Assembly: GCA_020735665.1 (NCBI GenBank)
Contig: CP085928.1
Coordinates: 248,001 to 312,000, forward strand
From: Lachnospiraceae bacterium GAM79
GTDB lineage: Bacteria > Bacillota > Clostridia > Lachnospirales > Lachnospiraceae
DNA length: 64,000 nt
Reading direction: 5' to 3'
A program made the translations under genes and the position numbers. The notes under the pieces are model-generated. The model was given only the letters and a program-made list of their open reading frames with translations. It made no database searches and had not been told where the DNA came from. Shown in pieces: positions 55,696-64,000 of this stretch. How positions within the stretch are numbered: position 1 is the first letter of the stretch; each line of letters opens with the position of its first letter.

Positions 55696-56652
55696 ATGTT
55701 TGAGTTTGAGAAACCAAAAATTGAGATAGTTGAGATTTCAGATGATAACAAGTATGGTAAGTTTGTAGTAGAGCCTTTAGAGAGAGGCTATGGTACAACC
55801 CTTGGTAATTCATTAAGAAGAATTATGCTTTCTTCATTACCTGGTACAGCAGTAACACACGTTAAGATTAAAGGTGTTTTACATGAGTTCAGTTCTATTC
55901 CCGGAGTAAAGGAAGATGTAACTGAGATCGTTATGAATATCAAGTCTTTAGTAATAAAGAACAATTCATTAACAAATGAGCCGAAGCAGGCTTATATCGA
56001 TGTAGCTGGTGACTGTGTTGTCAGAGCATCTGATATTCATGTAGACGGCGATATCGAGATCATCAATCCTGATCTTGTAATTGCAAATCTTAGTGGCCCG
56101 GATGCAAGACTTGAGATGGAACTCACCATCGGCAACGGCAGAGGCTACGTTGGTTCTGATAAGAATAAAGAAGCAGATGCACCGATTGATGTCATCGCTA
56201 TTGATTCTATATATACACCGGTTGAGAGAGTTAATCTTACAGTTCAGAATACTCGTGTTGGTCAGGTTACAGATTATGATAAGCTGACACTTGATGTATT
56301 TACAAATGGTGCTATCGCACCGGATGAGGCTGTCAGCCTCGCTGCAAGAGTCCTTGTAGAACATTTGAACCTGTTCGTTGATCTGTCTGAGAACGCAAAA
56401 TCCGTTGATGTAATGGTTGAGAGCGTAACAGATGAGAAGGAAAAGGTTCTGGAAATGAATATTGATGAGCTTGAATTATCAGTTCGTTCATACAACTGCT
56501 TAAAGAGAGCCGGTATCAATACAGTTGAAGAATTGATCAATAAGACCCCGGAGGATATGATGAAAGTTCGTAACCTCGGTCGTAAGTCATTAGATGAAGT
56601 ATTAGCTAAGCTGAAAGAATTAGGCTTATCACTGAATGACAGTGAGGAATAA
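55696..56652 (+). CDS. rpoA: RNA polymerase subunit alpha
   Basis: 318 aa. Alpha-NTD has [20 protein letters not shown] for dimerisation; alpha-CTD has [20 protein letters not shown] and [15 protein letters not shown] for UP-element and activator contact. RBS AAAGGAGGGG. Confidence 0.98.
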   Translation: MFEFEKPKIEIVEISDDNKYGKFVVEPLERGYGTTLGNSLRRIMLSSLPGTAVTHVKIKGVLHEFSSIPGVKEDVTEIVMNIKSLVIKNNSLTNEPKQAYIDVAGDCVVRASDIHVDGDIEIINPDLVIANLSGPDARLEMELTIGNGRGYVGSDKNKEADAPIDVIAIDSIYTPVERVNLTVQNTRVGQVTDYDKLTLDVFTNGAIAPDEAVSLAARVLVEHLNLFVDLSENAKSVDVMVESVTDEKEKVLEMNIDELELSVRSYNCLKRAGINTVEELINKTPEDMMKVRNLGRKSLDEVLAKLKELGLSLNDSEE

Positions 56653-56724
56653 TACTTTTTACCACTCAAGCCGAATAATAGTAAGCACAGTGAAGACCCG
56701 CAAGGGTAAGGAGGATAAATAAAA

Positions 56725-57261
56725 ATGGCAATGTATAGAAAACTTGGAAAAGCAAGCGCACAGAGAAATGCATTACTTCGTAACCAGGTAACACAGTTAT
56801 TATACCATGGTAAGATCAGAACAACAGAAGCTAGAGCTAAGGAAGTTGTTAAGATTGCAGAGAAGCTTATCACATTAGCAGTTAAGGAAAAGGATAACTA
56901 TGATGAAGTTACCGTTACCGCTAAGGTTGCTAAGAAAGATAAAGATGGTAAGAGAGTGAAGGAAGTTGTTGATGGTAAGAAAGTTACTGTATATGATGAA
57001 GTAGAAAAGACCATCAAGAAGGATCAGCCTTCAAGACTTCATGCAAGAAGAGAAATGCTTAAGGTATTATATCCGGTTGTTGAAGTTCCTACAGATGCTG
57101 CCGGAAAGAAAGCCGGTACAAAGAAAGTTGATTTAACAAGCAAGTTATTCGATGAGTACGGTACAAAGTACGCAGGACGTAAGGGTGGTTACACAAGAAT
57201 CATCAAGATCGGTCAGCGTAAGGGCGATGCTGCAATGGAAGTTATTCTTGAGTTAGTATAA
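56725..57261 (+). CDS. rplQ: 50S ribosomal protein L17, with insertion
   Basis: 178 aa, against about 115-130 in most bacteria. The core AMYRKLGKASAQRNALLRNQ and the end GGYTRIIKIGQRKGDAAMEV are standard. A charged insertion of about 45 residues (from VTVTAKVAKKDKDGKRVKEV to KTIKKDQPS) splits the domain. Last gene of the ribosomal cluster. Confidence 0.97.
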   Translation: MAMYRKLGKASAQRNALLRNQVTQLLYHGKIRTTEARAKEVVKIAEKLITLAVKEKDNYDEVTVTAKVAKKDKDGKRVKEVVDGKKVTVYDEVEKTIKKDQPSRLHARREMLKVLYPVVEVPTDAAGKKAGTKKVDLTSKLFDEYGTKYAGRKGGYTRIIKIGQRKGDAAMEVILELV

Positions 57262-57274
57262 TTATAAACATAAG

Positions 57275-57313
57275 GGCTGTCAGGTACATGTATGTGTATT
57301 TGGCAGCTTTTTT
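57275..57313 (+). terminator. intrinsic terminator of the ribosomal cluster
   Basis: GCTGTCA pairs with TGGCAGC, with an inner stem TACAT/GTGTA, followed by six T. It ends the rpsJ-rplQ transcript. Confidence 0.82.
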
Positions 57314-57399
57314 ATTATACTAAGATGCAGACTTTATATTTGCAAAGATGTTGATTCGATGGAATTATCGTATTTGTTTAGAAACATAGGAGCGTGTAC

Positions 57400-59328
57400 A
57401 TGAGTTTTATTCAGGTGAAAAAGCTTGGACATAAATTTAATATCAAGGACAAGGATGGAAATGTTACAGGTGAAAAATGGGCTGTGAAGGATATGGATTT
57501 TGTTGCCCATAAGGGACAGATCATTGCCGTTCTTGGACGTAACGGTTCGGGAAAGTCAACATTTGCCAGACACCTGAATGGCTTATATGCACCAAATCAG
57601 GGAACGGTATGGATACAGGGAGATGCTGATGTATTAGATACGAGCCGGGAAGATGATCTGCTGGCCATCCGTCGTGCAGTCGGGATGATCTTTCAGAATC
57701 CGGACAACCAAATGGTAGGAAATACGGTTGCGGAAGATGTAGGATTTGGTTTGGAAAATCTGGGCTTTGAAGCAGAGGAGATATGGGAGCGAATCAACGA
57801 AGTACTTCGATTGACAGGGATGGAGGCATATCTGGAACGAAATGTATCACATCTAAGCGGTGGACAGAAGCAAAGACTGGCAATCGCATCTGTGATGGCC
57901 ATGTCACCGGAATGTATCGTTATGGATGAAGCAACTGCCATGCTCGATCCTGTGGGAAGTAGACAGATACTTGATACCTTATATCATTTGAACCGGGAGT
58001 TTGGCATTGCGATCATTATGATCACACATCGGATGGAGGAAACGGTTCGGGCAGATCAGATCTATGTAATGGATGATGGAAATGTAGAGTTGATTGGCGC
58101 ACCATATGAGATTTATCCACAGGTAGAGAAGTTAGAGCAGCTTGGTCTTGACAGTTTATTGCCATATAAGCTGTTGCATGAGTTGAAAGTAGATTATTCC
58201 GATGATAAGACATTTGTCAAAAATTTGGATGAAGACGCAAAAAGTGCGTTGGTTGATAGAAAAGAGGGGCTCTTGTCGGTAAAGGATGCTGCGGACAGGA
58301 TAAAGGCATGTTTGCGTGATGAAAAATCTTTTGTAAACAGACAAGAAGCAGCAGAACATTTTAATTCGGCGCAGAAAGATATACCATCAAGTAAAAATGA
58401 GGATGGAATACATGAGGATATCCTTGATAATAGAAATAACATGGATAGAGAAGAACACAATGGTATGTTATTGGATGCCGGGATAAAAAAAGATATCTTG
58501 GTCGAGGCTGATAATCTGGAGTATTCTTATAAGGATGGTGCGGTACTGGTTCCTGCGGTAAATCAGGTGTCATTTCAGATCAGAAAAGGAGAGATCCTTG
58601 CGGTGGCAGGACAGACCGGTTCCGGGAAAAGTACGCTGTTATATATGCTAAACGGTATTTACCGTCCGATGGGGGGAACACTTAAGGTTGATGGAATTGA
58701 TGTAGGAAAGACGAAGAATCTGAAAGAATTGCGGAAGAAGATTGGATTTGTGTTTCAGTATCCGGAGTATCAGTTATTTGAAAGTACGGTGTTAGCGGAT
58801 GTAATGTATGGCGCATTGAACTTCGGGATGTCGAAAGCAGAAGCAGAACAGGCGGCAAGGGAAGCATTGGCACTTGTGAATATATCAGAGGAATATTTTG
58901 AATATTCTCCGTTTGACCTTTCAGGCGGACAGAAGAAGCGTGTAGCACTTGCAGGAATCCTTGCATATAAGCCGGAGATTCTTATTCTCGATGAGCCGGT
59001 TGCCGGCATGGATCCGAAATCCAAACGGGAATTATTTGCACTGATCCGCAGATTACATGAAGAACGGAATATAACTGTAATCTTTGTATCACACGACATG
59101 AAGGATGTGTATGAGATTGCAGATCGTATACTGGTTATGGGACAGGGAAAGCTGGTCTATGATGGAGCAGTAGAGCAGGCATTTGGAACGCCGGAGATTG
59201 TAGAAAAACTTGGCTTAGAGATGCCGGAAATGGCGGTGTTCAGGGAGGCATTACTGCCGGAGATAAGACTCACAGCAAGAAGCATGGCGGGCGTGATTGA
59301 GGAACTTAGTGGGCTAAAGAATATATAA
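57400..59328 (+). CDS. fused EcfA1-EcfA2 ATPase of an ECF transporter
   Basis: 642 aa with two complete ABC ATPase domains in one chain. Domain 1 (residues 1-265): Walker A GRNGSGKST at 46-54, VFQNP-type IFQNPDNQMVGNTVAEDV, signature LSGGQKQR. Domain 2 (about 365-640): Walker A GQTGSGKST at 404-412, VFQYPEYQLFESTV, signature LSGGQKKR, ILDEPVAGMDP. A charged linker of about 100 residues joins them. The order matches EcfA1 then EcfA2, which are usually two genes. With EcfT it powers vitamin or metal uptake through exchangeable S components. ATG 57400 follows AGGAG. Confidence 0.9.
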   Translation: MSFIQVKKLGHKFNIKDKDGNVTGEKWAVKDMDFVAHKGQIIAVLGRNGSGKSTFARHLNGLYAPNQGTVWIQGDADVLDTSREDDLLAIRRAVGMIFQNPDNQMVGNTVAEDVGFGLENLGFEAEEIWERINEVLRLTGMEAYLERNVSHLSGGQKQRLAIASVMAMSPECIVMDEATAMLDPVGSRQILDTLYHLNREFGIAIIMITHRMEETVRADQIYVMDDGNVELIGAPYEIYPQVEKLEQLGLDSLLPYKLLHELKVDYSDDKTFVKNLDEDAKSALVDRKEGLLSVKDAADRIKACLRDEKSFVNRQEAAEHFNSAQKDIPSSKNEDGIHEDILDNRNNMDREEHNGMLLDAGIKKDILVEADNLEYSYKDGAVLVPAVNQVSFQIRKGEILAVAGQTGSGKSTLLYMLNGIYRPMGGTLKVDGIDVGKTKNLKELRKKIGFVFQYPEYQLFESTVLADVMYGALNFGMSKAEAEQAAREALALVNISEEYFEYSPFDLSGGQKKRVALAGILAYKPEILILDEPVAGMDPKSKRELFALIRRLHEERNITVIFVSHDMKDVYEIADRILVMGQGKLVYDGAVEQAFGTPEIVEKLGLEMPEMAVFREALLPEIRLTARSMAGVIEELSGLKNI

Positions 59329-59436
59329 GAAGAGATATAAAATTAATGAAGCTATAGAGATTGATGGTGACATTTCAAAAACATGAACACAGCATGAGAA
59401 AGTGGATAGTTATCAGATAATATAGAGGAAAGAAGC

Positions 59437-60237
59437 ATGGTAAGAGACATTACGATCGGACAATATTATAATACCAGATCACCGATTCACGAGCTGGATG
59501 CCAGAACAAAACTGGTGCTCACGATCGTATATGCGGTTACGATCTTCTGGTGCAGGGATTTGTGGACTTTTCTTGCTGCAACAGCATTTCTTATTGTGTA
59601 TGTAGCATTAAGCCGTGTCCCGTTATCTTTTATCTGCCGGGGACTTAAGGTTGTCTGGGCGTTTATATTATTTACAGCATTTTTCAGTCTGTTTAATGGT
59701 GATGGAAGGGTTCTGGTCAGCATCTGGAGATTTCATATCACGACCGGCAGCTTAAAGACGACCGGAATTGTAGTATTTCGTTTCGTATATCTGATTATTG
59801 GCTCATCGATCATGACATATACAACACTTCCGCTGGCACTTACAGCAGGTTTGGAGAAGCTGTTTGGATTCCTGAAGATCTTCCGTGTTCCGGTATCAGA
59901 TATGGCCTTGATGCTTTCAATTACGCTTCGTTTTATTCCGATTCTGATGGAAGAATTGGACAAAATTATGAAAGCGCAGCTTTCGCGTGGAGCAGATTTT
60001 GAAAATGGAAATGTTTTCAAACGGATACGAAGCTATACCCAGATATTTATTCCGTTATTTGCATCTGCGATCCGACGTGCAACCGATCTGGCATATGCGA
60101 TGGACGCCAGATGTTATCACGGAAGTGAATGCCGTACTAGCATGAAACCGTTGAGATATAGTAAAAAAGATGCATTTGCATATGGTCTGCTGGTGGTTTA
60201 TGTGGTAGGATTAATCTTGATGAAGATATATTTATAA
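59437..60237 (+). CDS. ecfT: ECF transporter transmembrane subunit EcfT
   Basis: 266 aa with about five to six helices. The start GQYYNTRSPIHELDARTKLV and the two coupling motifs (QLSRGADF and RATDLAYAMDARCYHG) are those of EcfT. It follows the fused ATPase gene by 108 bp. No S component is adjacent, so the module probably serves several vitamins (group II ECF). Confidence 0.94.
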   Translation: MVRDITIGQYYNTRSPIHELDARTKLVLTIVYAVTIFWCRDLWTFLAATAFLIVYVALSRVPLSFICRGLKVVWAFILFTAFFSLFNGDGRVLVSIWRFHITTGSLKTTGIVVFRFVYLIIGSSIMTYTTLPLALTAGLEKLFGFLKIFRVPVSDMALMLSITLRFIPILMEELDKIMKAQLSRGADFENGNVFKRIRSYTQIFIPLFASAIRRATDLAYAMDARCYHGSECRTSMKPLRYSKKDAFAYGLLVVYVVGLILMKIYL

Positions 60238-60252
60238 CAGGGAACCGGGAAA

Positions 60253-60990
60253 ATGAAACGAGTAAAATTGGTGGTAGCCTATGATGGTACAAATTATCAT
60301 GGCTGGCAGGTACAGGACAATGGAATAACGATAGAGGAAGTGCTGAACCGGACGATCAGCGAACTGGTGCAGGAAGATATCAAGGTGATCGGAGCCAGCA
60401 GGACGGATGCAGGCGTACATGCCTGTGGAAATGTGGCAGTATTTGACACTGAATCCCGGATACCGGGGGATAAGTTTTCCTTTGCGTTAAATCAGCGGCT
60501 TCCGGACGATATCCGGATTCAGGAATCCTGCGAGGTGGATGCAGACTTTCATCCGAGATATGCAGATACAGTAAAAACCTATGAATATAATATATTGAAC
60601 CGGCGGTTTGAAATGCCGTCAAAACGGTTATATGCGGCATTTTGCTATTATCCGATGGATATAGAGCGGATGAATCAGGCGGCGGCGTATCTGGTTGGTG
60701 AGCATGATTTTAAGAGCTTCTGTTCGGCAGGTGCACAGGTGCAGACGACGGTTCGGACGATCTATGCGGTAAATGTGACGAAAGAGGATGACATGGTTCA
60801 TATCAGGATCACGGGAAATGGTTTCTTATATAATATGGTAAGGATCATTGCAGGAACTCTGATGCAGGTCGGAACCGGACTGATGGAGCCTGAACGGGTG
60901 AAGGAGATCCTGGAAGCGAGAGACCGGAGCAAGGCAGGACCGACCGCAGTTGCGAAAGGCTTGACACTGGTGGAGATCCGATATGAATAA
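60253..60990 (+). CDS. truA: tRNA pseudouridine(38-40) synthase
   Basis: 245 aa. YDGTNYHGWQVQ at the start and the catalytic Asp in GASRTDAGVHACGNVAVF are conserved. The ending ARDRSKAGPTAVAKGLTL is typical. It overlaps the next gene by eight bases. Its place after ecfT is common in Firmicutes. Confidence 0.96.
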   Translation: MKRVKLVVAYDGTNYHGWQVQDNGITIEEVLNRTISELVQEDIKVIGASRTDAGVHACGNVAVFDTESRIPGDKFSFALNQRLPDDIRIQESCEVDADFHPRYADTVKTYEYNILNRRFEMPSKRLYAAFCYYPMDIERMNQAAAYLVGEHDFKSFCSAGAQVQTTVRTIYAVNVTKEDDMVHIRITGNGFLYNMVRIIAGTLMQVGTGLMEPERVKEILEARDRSKAGPTAVAKGLTLVEIRYE

Positions 60991-62128
60991 AAGAATCGTT
61001 TGTATATGTATGAGTGTGCTTTTATGTCTGACTATTATATGTACGGACACAGGCACAGATGTACATGCCAGATATTATGAAGATAATGACAAATATATAG
61101 AACAACGTGTAGCTGACAGGATGAAGAAAATGAGCTGGGAGGAGAAGATAGCCCAGATGATCCTTGTGAAGGTTCCTGCTAAAAATGCAGTTAATATCCA
61201 GAAGCAATATCAGTTTGGCGGATATGTTTTGTTTGGGGAAGATTTTGCAAACAGTACTCCTGATACATTACGAAACAGAATTTATGGAATTCAAAAGGCG
61301 TCAAAGATTCCGATGTTGATTGCAGTGGATGAAGAAGGCGGAACTGTTGTAAGGGCATCCAGATATCGCCAGTTCCGATCCACGTCATATGCATCACCGA
61401 GAGCGGTATTTTCCGCAGGTGGATGGAATGGCATTGTAAAAGACACGAAGAATAAAGCAAAATTTCTGAAAAAGCTTGGAATCAATACAAATCTTGCACC
61501 GGTTGCCGATGTTGCATATGATTCAAGTAACTTTATTTACAATAGAAGTTTTTCTACAAATGCAGCGGATACTTCCAGATATATTAATCTTGTGGTGAAT
61601 AACATGAAACAGGAGGATATGATCAGCTCATTAAAACATTTTCCGGGCTATGGAAATAATGGAGATACGCATACAAACCTGATTCATGATTACCGAAGTT
61701 ATAACAGTTTTAAAAAACGTGATCTGAAGCCATTTCAGGCGGGAATCCGGTCGGGATGCGATATGATCATGGTAAGCCATAATATTGTACATTGTTTTGA
61801 TTCTAAAAATCCGGCATCTATATCACCGAAGGTAAACAAATACATTAGAAATACAATGGGATTTAAAGGTGTGATCGTTACGGATTCGTTGTCGATGGCA
61901 GGAGTACGGAGCTTTACCGGAAGTGAGGGTGAGAGTGCTGTCAGAGCAGTTCAGGCAGGAGACGATCTTCTCTGCACGGAGCATTACAGAGAAACATATC
62001 AGGCATTGCTTCGGGCTTACAAGACAAAGCGGATATCGAAAAAACGGATCAATGCATCTGTCAAAAGAATTCTCATGATGAAATACCGCCGGGGTCTGAA
62101 CGGAAGATTTGCGGTCAGACGCAGATAG
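60983..62128 (+). CDS. secreted glycoside hydrolase family 3 protein, NagZ-like
   Basis: 381 aa with an N-terminal signal (RIVCICMSVLLCLTIICTDT). GH3 beta-N-acetylhexosaminidase features: IAVDEEGGTVVR, KHFPGYGNNGDTHTN with the acid/base His dyad, and the nucleophile Asp in VIVTDSLSMAGV. The usual H-G-D-T is altered around KHFPG(Y)G but kept in GDTHT. It likely acts on peptidoglycan or GlcNAc glycans outside the cell. A basic C-terminus (FAVRRR) follows. Confidence 0.87.
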   Translation: MNKRIVCICMSVLLCLTIICTDTGTDVHARYYEDNDKYIEQRVADRMKKMSWEEKIAQMILVKVPAKNAVNIQKQYQFGGYVLFGEDFANSTPDTLRNRIYGIQKASKIPMLIAVDEEGGTVVRASRYRQFRSTSYASPRAVFSAGGWNGIVKDTKNKAKFLKKLGINTNLAPVADVAYDSSNFIYNRSFSTNAADTSRYINLVVNNMKQEDMISSLKHFPGYGNNGDTHTNLIHDYRSYNSFKKRDLKPFQAGIRSGCDMIMVSHNIVHCFDSKNPASISPKVNKYIRNTMGFKGVIVTDSLSMAGVRSFTGSEGESAVRAVQAGDDLLCTEHYRETYQALLRAYKTKRISKKRINASVKRILMMKYRRGLNGRFAVRRR

Positions 62129-62201
62129 CATATTTGAATGCGAAATGGTAGATGAATGCTGAAAAATAAAGAAAAACGCCTGAAAAAATAAAGAAAGTTT
62201 A

Positions 62202-62230
62202 TTGACACACACGGATGAGTATTGTATAAT
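62202..62230 (+). promoter_or_regulatory. promoter of rplM-rpsI
   Basis: TTGACA at 62202-62207, 17-bp spacer, TATAAT at 62225-62230, both exact consensus. Confidence 0.88.
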
Positions 62231-62236
62231 GTCCAA

Positions 62237-62340
62237 ATGTGTGAAGTTTAAAGATACGGTGTGAACCAATGCCCCGGTAAACAACGTATTTGAGGATATA
62301 CCATATTAATATTTTAGAAAATAATTTAGGAGGTACCACG
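62237..62340 (+). promoter_or_regulatory. 5' leader of rplM
   Basis: About 100-nt transcribed leader before rplM. In Firmicutes this position usually carries the L13 leader, through which L13 controls its own operon. I see short possible stems but cannot confirm the family fold by eye. Confidence 0.4.
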
Positions 62341-62775
62341 ATGAAGAGCTTTATGGCAAGCCCATCAACAATAGAAAGAAAGTGGTATGTAGTTGACGCT
62401 ACAGGACATACTTTAGGACGCTTATCATCAGAGATAGCAAGCATTTTAAGAGGAAAGAATAAGCCAACATTTACACCACATATCGATACAGGTGATTATG
62501 TAATAGTAGTAAACGCAGACAAGATCAAGGTTACTGGTAAGAAGATGGATCAGAAGATCTACTACAACCACTCAGATTATGTAGGCGGAATGAAAGAGAC
62601 TACATTAAAAGAGAAGATGGCTAAGAAGCCAGAGGATGTTATCCGTTTAGCAGTTAAGGGAATGCTTCCAAAGGGACCACTTGGAAGAGACATGATTACA
62701 AAGCTTTATGTATACGCTGGACCTGATCATAAGCAGCAGGCTCAGAAGCCAGAAGTTTTAGAGATTAAGTACTAA
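62341..62775 (+). CDS. rplM: 50S ribosomal protein L13
   Basis: 144 aa; early 50S assembly protein. [20 protein letters not shown] and [20 protein letters not shown] are typical. ATG 62341 follows TAGGAGG; the upstream in-frame start is inside the leader. Confidence 0.98.
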   Translation: MKSFMASPSTIERKWYVVDATGHTLGRLSSEIASILRGKNKPTFTPHIDTGDYVIVVNADKIKVTGKKMDQKIYYNHSDYVGGMKETTLKEKMAKKPEDVIRLAVKGMLPKGPLGRDMITKLYVYAGPDHKQQAQKPEVLEIKY

Positions 62776-62792
62776 GAAGGAGGATATCATCA

Positions 62793-63191
62793 ATGGCTAA
62801 AACAACTAAGTTCTATGGAACAGGAAGAAGAAAAAGCAGTATCGCCAGAGTTTATATCGCTCCAGGTACTGGTAAGATCACAATCAACAAGAAAGATATG
62901 GACGAGTACTTCGGACTTGATACACTGAAAGTTATCGTTAAGCAGCCATTAGTTGCTACAGGTACAGATGGTAAGTTCGACGTTATGGTTAACGTAAAGG
63001 GCGGCGGCTTCACAGGTCAGGCCGGTGCTATCAGACATGGTATTTCAAGAGCATTACTTGAGGCTGATTCAGAAGAATACAGACCAATCCTCAAGAAGGC
63101 CGGATACCTTACAAGAGATCCTCGTATGAAGGAAAGAAAGAAGTACGGCTTAAAGGCAGCTCGTCGTGCTCCACAGTTCAGCAAGCGATAA
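62793..63191 (+). CDS. rpsI: 30S ribosomal protein S9
   Basis: 132 aa; its C-terminal tail (RRAPQFSKR) reaches the P-site t[23 protein letters not shown] and [12 protein letters not shown] are conserved. RBS AAGGAGG. Operon with rplM. Confidence 0.98.
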   Translation: MAKTTKFYGTGRRKSSIARVYIAPGTGKITINKKDMDEYFGLDTLKVIVKQPLVATGTDGKFDVMVNVKGGGFTGQAGAIRHGISRALLEADSEEYRPILKKAGYLTRDPRMKERKKYGLKAARRAPQFSKR

Positions 63192-63209
63192 TTCAAAACA
63201 CGATTTTTG

Positions 63210-63252
63210 TCCCATGGATATTGGAAAAATCCAGTATCTATGGGATTTTTTT
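63210..63252 (+). terminator. intrinsic terminator of rplM-rpsI
   Basis: TCCCATGGATATTGG (63210-63224) pairs with CCAGTATCTATGGGA (63231-63245), followed by seven T. Confidence 0.9.
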
Positions 63253-63382
63253 ATTTCTCAGATTCTATAAAATTGTAAGCATTTTCAACGCATGGTTGAA
63301 TCCCTGCATGAAACTCACTTTTGCGGTTATTGTTTTGTACTTGCAAAGTAAACTATTATAAAATAAAAACGGAGGTATTTAT

Positions 63383-64000
63383 ATGCTTGACAGTATTAAA
63401 GTTGGAAATTTTATAATGGGAAAACGAAAGAGTCTTGGTATGACGCAACAGCAGTTGGCGGATAAGCTAAAGGTTTCTTTTCAGGCAATTTCAAAATGGG
63501 AAAATGGAACAACTTATCCCAATATTGAGATATTAAGAGATTTGGCAATTGTGTTGGATGTGTCTGTTGATGAAATCCTGGCAGGGAGTGAAAGAGATGC
63601 GGAAGGGTTATCTTACAGTAAGGCGGGAATTGATATAACCTATACTGATACCATTAAAAGAGAGATGGCAAAACATTTGGATACAAAGGATGACCGCGTT
63701 TTAAATGGTCTGGGACCATTTGCTTCTTTATATGATATAAAATTTCAGGAGATTGAAAATCCGGTTCTGGTATTAAAATCTGAAGAACCCGGATCAAAAC
63801 AAAAACTCGCGATAGAGTATGGATATTCAGAATCTATTTGCCATGATATGGTCAATCACTTAGTAAATGATATTGTGGTTATGGGTGCAAAACCGTTGGC
63901 AGTACTTGACACGATTGTTTGTGGAAATGCGGAAGCGGATACAATAAAGACATTGGTTAAGGGTGTTTCAGATGCATGTAAAGAAAATGAATGTTCTCTG
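63383..64000 (+). CDS. XRE-family HTH domain fused to a PurM/AIR synthase-like domain (3' partial)
   Basis: The frame is open from ATG 63383 (RBS CGGAGG at 63370-63375) to the window edge, at least 206 residues. Residues 1-68 are an XRE helix-turn-helix (KRKSLGMTQQQLADKLKVSF, then QAISKWENGTTYPNIEIL). From about residue 75 the chain resembles the N-terminal half of AIR synthase (PurM): SYSKAGIDITYTDTIKREMA, NGLGPFASLYDI, HDMVNHLVNDIVVMGAKPLAVLD. The usual DGVGTKLK nucleotide loop is changed to EEPGSKQKLA, so activity may be altered. It follows the rpsI terminator and has its own AT-rich upstream region. Confidence 0.85.
   Translation, partial: MLDSIKVGNFIMGKRKSLGMTQQQLADKLKVSFQAISKWENGTTYPNIEILRDLAIVLDVSVDEILAGSERDAEGLSYSKAGIDITYTDTIKREMAKHLDTKDDRVLNGLGPFASLYDIKFQEIENPVLVLKSEEPGSKQKLAIEYGYSESICHDMVNHLVNDIVVMGAKPLAVLDTIVCGNAEADTIKTLVKGVSDACKENECSL

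Noticed and set aside
56274-56873. Minus-strand open frame of 199 codons
   Set aside because: Antisense to rpoA and rplQ; codon pattern is the shadow of those genes.
57262-57399. Vitamin riboswitch before the ECF module
   Set aside because: The gap holds only the ribosomal-cluster terminator and a short AT-rich segment; no riboswitch-like conserved elements were seen.

Overview
The window is a low-to-mid GC Gram-positive chromosome segment whose gene content and protein style fit a gut-type member of the Lachnospiraceae (Clostridia). Evidence: a meso-diaminopimelate dehydrogenase, MalF/MalG-type sugar permeases, BspA-like leucine-rich-repeat surface proteins, an Rpn-type PD-(D/E)XK transposase, an enlarged ribosomal protein L17, a zinc-type S14 and the secY-adk-map-infA-rpmJ order. 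I cannot name the genus from sequence alone.

Region 1 (1-13000) is accessory metabolism and surface functions. It holds the end of a MalFG-type sugar ABC transporter, an orphan lipoprotein solute-binding protein, a sugar O-acetyltransferase, ddh, a nitroreductase, a MATE exporter behind a possible attenuator, and a small EamA transporter. An Rpn transposase follows, then two tandem BspA-like genes and a third exported protein. The first BspA gene sits behind a promoter whose spacer is a run of 12 T. The exported protein is followed by a second, broken copy of the Rpn gene end.

Region 2 (13000-23700) holds small-molecule and tRNA-modification genes: tcdA, a rhodanese-TtcA fusion, a DMT transporter, a CmpB-family membrane protein, nadA, pdxS-pdxT with a PdxR-like regulator, a cupin and trmO. 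The gaps here are filled by unusually long near-perfect inverted repeats of 140-310 bp, some sharing a core hairpin.

Region 3 (23700-32530) is a complete phosphate-starvation locus: pstS (circularly permuted in domain order), pstC, pstA, pstB, phoU, a small membrane protein, an NptA-type Na/Pi cotransporter, and a PhoB/PhoP-PhoR two-component pair. Runs of TTTAC, partly at an 11-bp period, lie before pstS and before the cotransporter and are probable binding sites for the regulator.

Region 4 (32800-40210) holds single genes, several with odd domain combinations: a cytosolic ParB-like/BMP fusion, a metallophosphoesterase, citrate synthase, two methyltransferases, and a NYN-OST-HTH (LabA/LOTUS-like) protein.

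Region 5 (40360-63250) is the S10-spc-alpha ribosomal supercluster from rpsJ to rplQ with secY, adk, map, infA and rpoA. It is followed by a fused EcfA1-EcfA2 ATPase, ecfT, truA, a secreted GH3 enzyme and rplM-rpsI. A 119-bp tandem repeat built from a palindromic module interrupts the spc part between rpsH and rplF. The last 600 bases start an XRE-HTH protein fused to a PurM/AIR-synthase-like domain, which runs off the window.
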